Source: Limonium bicolor
Taxonomy: Eukaryota; Streptophyta; Magnoliopsida; Caryophyllales; Plumbaginaceae
Reading direction: 5' to 3'
DNA: 64,000 bases
Assembly (NCBI GenBank): GCA_023374045.1
Contig: CM041783.1
Location: 94,275,298 to 94,339,297, forward strand
This document shows positions 1-9,428 of the stretch, in pieces; positions within the stretch are counted from its first letter, which is position 1, and each line of letters opens with the position of its first letter. Below the pieces are notes generated by a model. The model did not search any database, was not told the origin of the DNA, and was given only the letters and a program-made list of their open reading frames with translations. Made by a program: the position numbers and the translations under genes.

Positions 1-483
1 AGTTAGGATGGTTAGCTTGTTAGGAATAAGTTAGAAGTCCAAACACAATAAATAACGGTCACGGAACAATACAACATACATACACACATTCATTATCATC
101 CATACATTTCATGAATTATACAAACTAAGATTTAAAGAATATTCACAACATACACACTACATATTCACAAGTATGCATATTAACTCCGATTCGTGCATTT
201 ATCTTATTTGGTGATCAATTAGCACACAACACACAAATCAGAGTAACCAAGATAGCATACGGGGCATGAGGAATCCATACCGTTCACCGTTGTACGTATT
301 CCAAACGTCCTTCGGTGTCACAAATCAAGTCCTATTATACATACAATCGAATGATTAATCTAACTATCATTACTTAACTCATACTTACTATTCTTATACT
401 TCTTATACTTACATTACTTACTCATTTTTCATTACTTAAGTTTTTATTTTCTTACTTAAGGTTTGCATGCTTACACATGTACA

Positions 484-535
484 TATACATATATGTATGG
501 GTATACATATACATATATATATACAATTATATTTA
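484..535. repeat. AT-rich palindromic ATAC/TATG tract
   Basis: A run of ATACATAT, ATGTAT and GTATAC words that is nearly self-complementary and lies just beside the hairpin array. It recurs in LTR2-LTR5 with small length changes, as expected of a microsatellite-like sequence. Confidence 0.7.
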
Positions 536-569
536 AATTAAAAAATTTTTTTTTTGTCAGGATTGGGCC

Positions 570-1043
570 GTCCGACCCACCGTCCGACCCAAGCCCTGGG
601 TCGGACCATTCCAGTAAGATTCGGTTCCAGAAAATTACCCTGTCCGACCCAGCACTATTCCGTCCGACCCAAACCCTCTGGGTCGGACCATTCCAGAAGG
701 TTTTGGTCTCGAGTCTCAGCTCCGTCCGACCCAGGTCCGACTCACCGTCTGGGTCGGACGAAGTCAGAAACTTCGACCTACTATTTTTTTGCCTGTCCGA
801 CCCACGTCCGATCCACGGCCCTGGGTCGGACCATTACAGAATGTTTGATTTCGAGATTTAAGCCATGTCCGACCCACGTCCGACTCACGGCTCTGGGTCG
901 GACCATTACAGAAGTTTCTAAGCCATGTCCGACCCACGTCCGACTCACGGCTCTGGGTCGGACCATTCCAGAAGGTTTATTTTTTTCTTAAGGCCCGTCC
1001 GACCCACGTCCGACTCACCGTCTGGGTCGGACGGTTCCAGAAC
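570..1043. repeat. LTR1 hairpin array, seven units
   Basis: Seven units start at about 570, 642, 724, 795, 867, 927 and 997. A typical unit is GTCCGACCCA, a second GTCCGACTCA, a short spacer, TGGGTCGGAC, then CCATTCCAGAA or CCATTACAGAA and a T-rich spacer. The outer arms form a perfect 10-bp stem in most units. Unit length is 60-82 bp. Confidence 0.93.
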
Positions 1044-2877
1044 CTTGTTACAGTTTTATTTTTCTTTCCCAATTTCACCCATTGCTTCCCCAATCTTCCT
1101 ACATACATCCTAACATGTTTTTATACATTTAAACACCCTAATCATGCTAATTCACTTCCTAATTCACACACAACTCTATACTAACTTTATACACAATCTC
1201 TTAATTTCAACTCAACACTTAACAGTTTCTTTCCTAGTGTCTTTTGTTACAGATTTTAACTAACACTCTCCATCTACAACTCCCTCTTCTAATGTCATTG
1301 CTAACACCACTAATACATTACAACTACATTAACTATCTCTCCCCATCTTCCCTCTATTATCTATCTCAAAATCTGTTACAACTACATTATTCACCTAGTT
1401 TAAAATTCACTAAGTGTTATAATCTAGATAAATTTTGACATAACCTCCCCTATAATTTTACACTCTCACCACATTGTTTTACTCACATCTATATGTCTCA
1501 CCTGTTTCAAAATCAAAATACACAAGCTCCCATATACAATACCAATACTAAAAACACTAAAAACACTACAAAATTTCCTGCACACAAACACTAATCCCCA
1601 ATCTGTTTTGTAACAGTTTTACATGTCTTTTAAAGCTTCAAAATACTTGTATTCTCACACATTATACTACTAATGCATTACCATTTTTCAATACCAATTT
1701 TCATTCCTAAAAATCTGTTACATACAATACAAGACTACACAAAGGTGAGTATTCCTTACCTTGTTTTGCTTCTAGTTTCTTTCTTCTTCTTCTTCCTCCT
1801 TCCTTCTCTACCGGTTTTGTAACTCAATCCTCTAACACTACAATCATTCATATACACCATTCAATATTTAAAACTACCCTAACCATTAATCAAGTTCTAA
1901 TGCACTTCTAGGGTTTAGAATTTATATTACCTTGCAAGGGTTCAAATGAGCTTGGAGTGGCTCAAGAACAATATTTCCAACTCCACCAACAAGCCAAAAT
2001 CGGCTAGAACAAGAGAAGAACAAGGGTTTAGTTATGAATTCGTTTTGCCCATAAGGGCTAGAAAAAGATGGAGTTTTCGAAATATTTTTACCTTAGAAGA
2101 ACAAGGAGAAGGAGGGCCTTCTAATGGTGGTGTTGAGACTCCAAATGGGGTATACCCTCAAAATCGAAATGCTTTTTTTGGATTTTGGAAAGATGAAAAT
2201 GTAGCTCTTGAGGAGAGGATTACAATGGTGGTATTTTTATAATTTTTGGAGAGTATTGAGGGAGTTACAAAGGAGAGAAGTAGAGGTTTTGTGGGTTCTT
2301 TTTCACCATGGAAATCGTGGAGGTTGAAGAAGAAGAGGAAAAGAGAGAGTGGGGGTGCTGCTTCACGTGAGGGAGAATAGAATGAGAGGAGGAGAGAGAG
2401 AATAAAGTGAGGGTGGGGGTTTCTTTATTGTTTTTGTTTGTTTGTAAATAGAGAGGAATTAGTGAGTGAGTGAGAGGGGGAATAGGGGGCCGGCTGGCAC
2501 CACCCACACACACACACATTCACTTTTTATTTTAAAAGTGGACACATAAGTTTCAGTTATTTATATTCTACCCCACAACTTCCCGTTTTTGACAGTTTTT
2601 ACTAATTTCTCGTTTTTGATTTTATTGGTTCTAAAGCCTCACTAATATTTATTAATGATTATTTAGTTGACTAAAATTGTTACGAGTCTATTTGACCCGC
2701 TTAAAGACACGTTTTCCCGGTTACCTCGAAAAACGTGCTTTAAGGTTCGGTAATGTTTTAAACCGTTTTAAAGATCCGTTTTCTTCGGGATTTGTTCCCT
2801 TATTATTTACACTTAATTAAGCTTCTAAATTATTTATTAGCCTAATTAATCACTATTTTTAATTACGGGGTATTTCA

Positions 2878-2890
2878 ATCTCCCCCTTAA
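2878..2890 (-). other. E1 polypurine tract
   Basis: On the minus strand TTAAGGGGGAGA lies directly before the 3' LTR start (TGAAATACCCC). This is the expected place and composition for plus-strand priming. Confidence 0.85.
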
Positions 2891-3303
2891 GAAACTTTGC
2901 CCTCAAAGTTGCTCAAGGTTAATAGTTTTATAATTCTACTCATTATGCAAACCAATTGCCATAATGTATCTTCCTACACCTATGAGGTGTTTACTTCTTT
3001 CATACTACAAGCATACACATTTCAACATCATATGCAATTCACGTACACAATGCATCATTTCCATTCATACCATACCACAATACAAATACATCATTACCAC
3101 AATACACATTACACCAATACACCATACATTGCACATACACATCATTCATTACACATTACACATACATACACATCCATACTAAATTCACTTGCACTACATG
3201 TGCCATACAAAATGCAATGCTTACCCCGAAGCAATGCTAAAGCAAAGGGTTCTACCCCCCTTAAAAGGGGTACGACCCGTACGTATACTAAATACTAGAC
3301 TCT
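2891..3303 (-). other. E1 noncoding stretch between integrase stop and polypurine tract
   Basis: About 410 bp with no coding signal. The middle (about 3010-3190) is low-complexity DNA built from CATTACACATACA-like words. Recurs at 23973-24390 in E3. Confidence 0.75.
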
Positions 3304-6300
3304 CTAGTCTATGAATAACTGCGGGTATTTAGCCTTCATGGCATCTTCCAACTCCCATGTCGCTTCTTCGACATCATGGTTAGACCACAGGACCTTCACC
3401 ATTCGTATAGACTTATGGCGAGTGTCTCTGGTCTTCCTATCGAGGATTCTCACTGGGGTTTCGACGTATCGCATGTTTGGCTCAATGGATAAGTGCTCGG
3501 GCTCCAACACATGAGAAGGATCAGCAATATACTTCTTGAGTTGTGACACATGAAATACATCATGGACACGTCCCAAGTCCTCAGGTAGTGCTAACCTGTA
3601 GGCTACTGAACCAACTCTTTCGGTGATAGTGTACGGCCCTACGAACTTTGGGCTTAGCTTGCCCATCTGACCAAATCTGAAGACACCCTTCATAGGTGAA
3701 ACTCGCAAGAACACTTGGTCGCCCACGGCGAACTCAAGGTCGCGTCGTCTCACATCCGCATAGGATTTCTGTCTATCTTGGGCTGCCTTCATGTTAGCTC
3801 GGATTTGTTGCACTTCGGCTTGTACTTGCTCAAGATACTCCGGTCCTATTATGACCGCTTCACTTGACTCATCCCAACACAAGGGTGTACGGCAAGGTCT
3901 ACCGTATAGAGCTTGGAAAGGTGACATCTTAATCGAGGCGTGATAACTATTATTATACGAGAACTCGATAAGATGAAGCTTATCTAACCAACTCCCCTGA
4001 AAGTCCAAGGCACATGCCCGAAGCATGTCCTCCAGTGTCTGGATGGTCCTTTCTGTCTGACCGTCGGTCTGAGGATGGAAGGCGGTACTCAACTTCAATT
4101 CTGTACCCAACGCTTCCCTTGTAGCTCTCCAGTATCTCGAAAGAAACCTGGTGTCGCGGTCAGATACTATGGTCTTAGGGACTCCGTGGTGTCTGATAAT
4201 CTCCTTATCAAAAAGCTCAGCTAGCTTTACTACCTTCCAGGTGTCCTTCATCGGTATGAATCTGGCAACCTTGGTAAGGCGATCTACTACAACCCAGATC
4301 ATGTTGAGTCCTCCCCTAGCAGGTGGGAGTCCTACAACAAAATCCATGGAGATATCATGAAATTTCCACTCCGGAATTGGCATCGATTGTACCATTCCGC
4401 CCGGTCTACGGTGTTCAAATTTTACCTTCTGGCATGTCAAGCATCTCAATACAAATTCCGTCACATCTGACTTCATTCCAGACCACCAGAAGTACCTCTT
4501 CATGTCTTTGTACATCTTGGAGGCTCCCGGATGGACTGATAATGTAGAACTATGTGACTCTCGCAGGATGCGATCCCTTAGCTCAGCATTGCTTCGGGGG
4601 ACGCATAGCCTGCCATTCAACCGAATCAAACCATCTTCGTGTAGCTTAAAATCATACTTTTTCTTCTCAAATGTACCATTCTCGATCTTGTGTCTGATTT
4701 CGGTTAGGTAAGGGTCGCTCAACTGAGCGTCTCGCACCTCGTCAACCAAGCTAGAAGAAGCGAGTAGCGAATGGAGCGAGTGTGCTCGACGGCTCAGGGC
4801 GTCGGCTACAATGTTTGCCTTCCCTTCCTTATACTGCAGATTGATGTCGTAGTCTGAGAGAAACTCCATCCACCTTCTCTGTCTCAAGTTGAGTTCTTTC
4901 TGAGTGATACATACTGTAAGCTCTTATGGTCGGAGTAGATGGTGATGCTTACCCCATAGAGATAGTGTCGCCATATCTTCAAGGCGAAGACAATGGCTCC
5001 TAACTCTAAGTCGTGAGTCGGGTAATTCTCCTCATGTTTCTTCAGCTGGCGGGAGGCATAAGCAACAACCTTGCCATGCTGCATGAGTACGCATCCCATT
5101 CCTTTGCCTGATGCATCACAGTACACCTCAAATCCCTCTGTGCCCTCTGGAAGAGTAAGGACGGGCGCTGAGGTCAATGAGTCTTTCAGTTTCTGAAATG
5201 ATAGCTCGCACTCGTCTGTCCATACAAACGGTGCATCTTTCTTCATCAATGTAGTCATGGGCTTGGCGACTTTCGAGAAGTCCCTTACAAATCTCCGGTA
5301 GTAACCGGCTAGACCAAGAAAGCTCCTAATGTCGGTAACAGTCTTGGGTCTAGGCCATGATCGTACAGCTTCTTTAGAAGGGTCAACCGAGATACCTGCG
5401 CTCGAGATGACATGTCCAAGGAATGATACCTGATCAAGCCAAAACTCGCATTTGGAGAACTTCGCATACAGCTGGTTCTCGCGCAGTGTCTCAAGCACTT
5501 TCCTCAAGTGGGTTTCATGTTCCTCTGGTGATTTGGAATATACAAGGATGTCGTCGATGAAGACCACAACCGAAGTGTCCAACTGCTCACTGAATAGACG
5601 ATTCATGAGGTCCATGAATTTTGCCGGTGCGTTTGACAAACCGAATGGCATCACTGTGAATTCGTAGTGGCCATATCTGGTACGGAATGCCGTTTTCTCG
5701 ATGTCTTGTTCCTTGATTGCAATCTGATGATACCCTGAACGGAGGTCGATCTTGGAGAAGACTGAGGCTCCTTTCAACTGGTCGAATAGGTCGTCGATAC
5801 GTGGTAGTGGGTATTTATTTTTGACTGTGACCGCATTCAGCTCGCGGTAGTCAATGCATAGTCGGAGGCTACCGTCCTTCTTCTTCACGAAGAGAACCGG
5901 TGCTCCCCAGGGTGATACGCTCGGGCGTATAAACCCTTTGTCTAGAAGGTCTCTCAACTGTTCTTTCAATTCGGCCATCTCTGCTGGTGCCATGCGGTAC
6001 GGTGCCCTAGCAATGGGACCGGTACCTGGCAATAGATCAATTTCGAATTCCACTGCTCTCGGTGGTGGCATGCCGGGTAGCTCCTTAGGGAACACATCGG
6101 GATACTCGGATACAATGGGTACTTCATCACTGAACTCTGGATCTCGCTCCAGGTCTTGTACATAACAAAGATACACCTCTTGGCCCTTTCTGAGCTCCCG
6201 GTACATAGCCATGGCAGATATAGGGTGGTCGAAGGCTCTCTCGGTCTCTGGCGGTAAGATACGGTAACCCCAGAAGGACTCTTGAGTAGCAACGATGCTC

Positions 6301-6765
6301 GGCGCAGAGGATTCTACCCTTGTGCCGCTCCAACCAATTCATCCCAATGATTACGTCGAATCCCAATCCATTGAACTCGATGAAGGAAAGGGGAAACGAT
6401 TCGCCTTTGATTTGGATTGTGGCTGATTGATAGTATTTGGTGCACTTTACTCGCTCCTTCGATGGGAGAGTAACCATGAAGTTCGGTAGCTCATCCGCAT
6501 CTAGCTTCAACCTCTTCACAAAGGATGGTGATACGAAAGTGTGAGAGGCGCCGGAGTCGAATAGCACATTGGCATCAATGCCATTTACTGGGAAGGTTCC
6601 CGTTAGAATGGTGCCGCTTCTGCCGGCTTGTGCTTCGGTGAGGATGCTCAGGTTACCTTCGGTACCGAGTCCACAACCTATGGGATTCACAATTGGATAA
6701 GTATTGATGGTGGACACAAGTGGAATTAAATCAACACTGCTCTTTATTGATAAACCAACCATCAT
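3304..6765 (-). pseudogene. pol: E1 pol: protease, RT, RNase H, integrase, chromodomain
   Basis: Polyprotein that matures Gag, copies RNA to DNA and integrates it. Protease motif DSGA lies at residues 70-73 from the ATG at 6765, and the RT box is FIDD. The RNase H segment has [10 protein letters not shown] and ADALSRR. Integrase shows a zinc finger (HSSTLSVH then CLTC) and catalytic D (MDFV), D (VSDRD) and E (GQTERT), followed by KFVGPY (GPY/F module) and a chromodomain-like tail with VLWSNHDVEEATWE. It ends at TAG 3304-3306. Against the sister copies this one has single-base losses near 6217, 6290 and 4904 that split it into three overlapping frames (6765-6127, 6212-4884, 4887-3304), plus a one-codon loss near 5373. 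The breaks may be real or consensus errors. Confidence 0.93.
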
Positions 6766-6790
6766 ACATACCGTGTCTCTAATACACGTT

Positions 6791-6800
6791 ACTAAAGGTT
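6791..6800 (-). other. candidate 3' splice site in front of pol
   Basis: On the minus strand AACCTTTAG|TAACG. Joining base 7706 (gag exon 3 end, phase 1) to base 6791 gives an open frame running directly into the pol ATG at 6765. E2 and E4 have an extra T in the pyrimidine run. Inference from sequence only. Confidence 0.45.
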
Positions 6801-6816
6801 ACATGATACTAGGAAT

Positions 6817-7583
6817 TTAATATTTTCTAAAGGTAAGGTTCAGGCGTCCTGGTTTCATGTGTGTGGCATTGATTATTGCCGGCGGTGCCGTATTCAACTT
6901 GATCTTGTTGATCCCGTGATACAGCACCTAGGTTCCACCCATGATTAGGACATCTCCTGATCTCAATACCAATTTCTGTGCGAGGTCCACACGCTTCTGC
7001 TCGCTATACAGGAATACGGCGTCATCACCAATGGACCAAGACACTACGGGCACTCCTTGTTCAAGAGATTCCGCTGTCTCGTCCTTGTCTTGGTGTAACC
7101 CAAGTCGTCCTTCCTTTTCATAGAAGTTGACGATACAAAGATCCGCTTCAAGTGCGGGGATCGGTTCAGGTTCACATTGCTGTGCAAGTTCTACTGCTTG
7201 TGTGATGAGGGTCTGAAACTCTGGTGGTATTGTCGGTGGCGTCGCTCCGTCTTGTGTTCGTGTCTCCTGGTATGTCTTGGTATAAGGATTCCAGTCCTTT
7301 CCCAAGCACATCATCTTCAGCTTCATCTTCGCTCCACCGGGGAATTCGGGTGTGTAAAATCCACCTTGACCCGTTCCTAGCTCGTTGCATCGTCGGATGA
7401 TTGAGATTTGTGCGTCGGGTGTCAGGTATCCCTTTAATAAAATCATACCTGGTCGGATGACCTGACACTGTTTGTTGGTGTAGTCGTGGTTGGTGATGTC
7501 GATCTCTTCTTGATTGAAGGTTACCGGTATCGGGTAACAGATACTAAAGTTCCCTATGGTTACAATTTCATCTACGGTGAGTA
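6817..7583 (-). pseudogene. E1 AlkB-like 2-oxoglutarate/Fe(II) dioxygenase ORF
   Basis: Extra domain between gag and protease, same strand. AlkB enzymes remove methyl groups from nucleic-acid bases using Fe(II), 2-oxoglutarate and O2. Counting from the open-frame edge at 7593, residue 167 and 169 are the iron ligands in LHQDKDE (HxD). The third ligand is the His in LYHGI, and the 2-oxoglutarate-binding arginines are in RLNLTFRKY near the end. Other family marks are VNFYEKEGRLGLHQD, PVVSWSIGD and RSGDVLIMGG. The N-terminal part (RPGMILLKGYL, GGFYTPEF, MMCLGKDWNP) resembles plant ALKBH1B/C/D-type proteins. A small deletion near 6925-6935 shifts the frame just before the third ligand; everything upstream is open. 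No ATG lies near the start of homology, which fits a spliced exon joined to gag. The substrate is unknown. Confidence 0.9.
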
Positions 7584-7705
7584 CTAGTTTCAACTACTTC
7601 ATTTCATGCTTAGCGTACATTTCATTTATTTACTCATGCATTCACTCATACAATTACTCTACTACTAGGCATGCTATTTCAAGGATTAAAGGTTTAGGTG
7701 ATTAC
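7584..7705 (-). other. E1 candidate gag intron 3 (gag to AlkB)
   Basis: Donor CCAAG|GTAATCACC at 7705, acceptor AACTAG at 7584-7585; an alternative acceptor CCGTAG at 7572-7573 also keeps frame. Removing it links the gag zinc-knuckle exon in frame (phase 1) to the AlkB ORF. Without removal, gag stops a few codons into this segment. The acceptor has a weak pyrimidine tract, so this is the least certain of the three introns. Equivalents: 18165-18286, 28662-28779 and 39288-39408. Confidence 0.5.
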
Positions 7706-8050
7706 CTTGGCCGGATTTCGAACCGGGCCCATCGCGGTCAATCACATGCAGAACAGGCTGCCTCGGAGGTGCGCCTCTCTGAGGGCCCCGGGATCCCTGT
7801 CCCTGAGGTGCCTGCTGGGCCGGTGCATCGCCGGATGCCACCTCCTTGCCCTCTCTCTGCTTGTAGTTCTGGAAGGTACCTCTCGGCTTTCCACTCTCTG
7901 GGCACTTGTTAGCTGTGTGTCCCAGCTTCTGGCAGTTGTAGCATTTGATCTCCCTCCCGTAGCAGTCCTTACCAGGATGGTCCTGGTTGCACTTTCTGCA
8001 CACATAGGTGCGGCCGTCGGAGAAGGTTTTGGCGGCTCCGGAGCTAGAAC

Positions 8051-8144
8051 CTGAGGTTAGAGGGTCAGCACATGTGTGCGTGGGTATACTAGAAATGATG
8101 CTTATACGATACTTATGCGAGTACGAATTGGATTAGGAATTTAC
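8051..8144 (-). other. E1 candidate gag intron 2 (94 nt)
   Basis: Donor CAAAGG|GTAAATTCC, acceptor CTAACCTCAG|GTTCTAGC. Phase 1 on both sides, so removal keeps Gag in frame from the lysine-rich exon into the zinc knuckles. Equivalent segments of the same size lie at 18631-18724, 29122-29215 and 39753-39846. Confidence 0.65.
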
Positions 8145-8424
8145 CCTTTGGTGGGTGTGATCTCAGTGGCTTAGCTGCCACCGGTGCAGAATAACCAAGC
8201 TGAAGTAACTCAGATGGTTTGCCCTGCTCAGCATGGGCACTGCTCTCACCCTGGGATTTCTTGTGGGATTGCTGAAAGAAATTCCCCTTTTTCTTTTTCC
8301 AGCTCTTCCCCTGGTTCTGCTCCTCAGTGCTGGTATTTTTGTTGTTAGCTTTGCGCTTCAGCGCGGTCTCTTCATCCCTTAACTGGCAAGTGATCTCAAC
8401 GCGAGAAGCCGCGTGATAACACTC

Positions 8425-8537
8425 CTGAAATTTCAGGTATTAGCCGGGATTCTCATTTAAGGAGGAATAAAGAAGGACTCAAAGAATTCAAGGAATTTAC
8501 GGAATTGAAATGATACTAAGGGTTAACCGTTATTTAC
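8425..8537 (-). other. E1 candidate gag intron 1 (113 nt)
   Basis: Donor CTTCAG|GTAAATAACGG, acceptor CTGAAATTTCAG|GAGTG, phase 0. The unspliced frame hits TAA a few codons after the donor, while the Gag homology resumes right after the acceptor. The segment is AT-rich. Present in all copies (19004-19116, 29495-29605, 40124-40234). Confidence 0.7.
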
Positions 8538-9202
8538 CTGAAGGGAGGTAAACCTGGTATAGCCCATACCGTACCGAAGGCGATGGCTCAGACCGCCATA
8601 GAAGCGATCGACCAACACCTGGCCGGTGTATCCTAGATCGGGGAGGAGACGGAGAATGGAGGTGAAGGTGCGGTAGTACTCATCCACAGACATCTTGTCT
8701 GTCATCTTTAAGGCGTCCAGCTCTAGCCTTTTCTTTGTTTTGACATGTTCTGGGGTAGTATTTGGAACGGAGGAGTGATGCGAAGGAATCCCAATCAAAT
8801 GTGGGGTCGCTGACATGCTCGTGCTTCACCAGCTTCCACCAGTCCATGGCTGCATCCTTCAGATAGTAGGCTGCAACTCTGACTCGAACTCCAGCAGGAG
8901 CTTCGAGTGTTTCGAAGCCGTCTCCATCTCGGAGATGTAGGCCTCGAGCTTAGCCGGATCACTCTCGCCCCTAAAGCAAGGAGGGCGGAGCTCCGCTACA
9001 GCTTTTACCCAGTTTGCTTCTCTGGGTGGTGGGGGAGGGACTGGCCCCGCTTGAGTTTGTTGGTTTGTTGGGATTGTTGTACAGCTTGTATTACTTGAGG
9101 TAGCATCTGCGCTACCGTGGCGGCGACGATCTCAGCTATCGTCTGCGCGCCGGGTCCGTCACTGCCCCCTCCTCTGGGGCGACCTGGACCTCTGCCTGAC
9201 AT

Positions 9203-9428
9203 CTGAATATTTAACAGTTACATTAGGCTTGCAAGATATGACTCAAAGGTCTTGGAATTTAAGCAAGGTATCGTTCATAAGAACGTTGAGGGTATCCGTT
9301 GTTAACAACGGTAGTTCCTAGTTAGGTTTCTAGGTATCCGTCTTAAGACGGTTGAAATCCTAACTCGGTAATCTCCTATGCTCGGTACTATGGACATCAG
9401 AGCGTAACTACGCTCTGATACCACTTTT
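9203..9428 (-). promoter_or_regulatory. E1 leader with four perfect hairpins and tRNA-iMet primer site
   Basis: Between gag and the 5' LTR lie four inverted repeats: 9272-9285 (CGTTC/GAACG), 9296-9311 (CCGTTGTTAACAACGG), 9338-9351 (CCGTCTTAAGACGG) and 9396-9419 (11-bp arms with a 2-base loop). The last includes most of the primer binding site, 9412-9423 (TGGTATCAGAGC on the minus strand), complementary to the 3' end of initiator tRNA-Met. Five bases separate the site from the LTR. Roles in dimerization or packaging are inference. Confidence 0.85.

Larger units (their letters stand above)
1..2877 (-). repeat. LTR1 (partial, 3' LTR of E1)
   Basis: Collinear with 10475-13392 of LTR2, with mostly small indels between them. 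It ends in ACGGGGTATTTCA, whereas the LTRs that touch the hAT flank end in ACAGGGTATTTCA. Minus-strand TATA-like boxes lie at 2558-2565 (TATAAATA) and 1118-1125 (TATAAAAA). Consensus-like splice donors (AAG|GTAAG or CAAG|GTAAT) occur on the minus strand at about 1759, 1930 and 2091. No credible protein-coding gene is present in the LTR. Confidence 0.95.
7706..9202 (-). pseudogene. gag: E1 gag: capsid and nucleocapsid, three candidate exons
   Basis: Structural protein of the virus-like particle. Exon 1 (9202-8538) starts MSGRGPGRPRGGG, then a Retrotrans_gag domain with AMDWWKLVKHEHV, FASLLRSKYYPEH and MSVDEYYRTFTSILRLLPDLG. Exon 2 (8424-8145) continues with ECYHAASRVEIT and a lysine-rich stretch. 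Exon 3 (8050-7706) has two zinc knuckles, CRKCNQDHPGKDC (C-x2-C-x3-H-x4-C) and CYNCQKLGHTANKC (C-x2-C-x4-H-x4-C), then a Gly/Gln/Pro-rich tail. The ATG is preceded by AATATTCAG, a good splice acceptor. Exon 1 has frame breaks: a lost G near 9062, a lost G near 8919 and an extra base near 8752. No copy of exon 1 in this window is fully open. Confidence 0.88.

Noticed and set aside
570..1043. Possible CRISPR array
   Set aside because: Units are palindromic repeats in a plant LTR with non-unique, similar spacers and no cas genes.
463..1113. ORFs rich in GSD, RPT and VRP repeats, both strands
   Set aside because: They are translations of the hairpin array in the LTR; the same happens in LTR2-5 and at 59010-59457.
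1946..2242. 98-codon plus-strand ORF in LTR1
   Set aside because: It lies antisense in the LTR, is broken in the other LTR copies and has no recognisable domain.
5452..6165. Plus-strand ORFs opposite pol
   Set aside because: Shadows of the pol frame; they recur wherever pol does.
7556..8054. Plus-strand ORFs opposite gag exon 3
   Set aside because: Antisense shadows of the zinc-knuckle exon.
8220..8390. Hydrophobic plus-strand ORF (full at 18764-18961)
   Set aside because: Antisense to the lysine-rich gag exon 2; Lys codons read backwards give Phe and Leu, which mimics a membrane segment.
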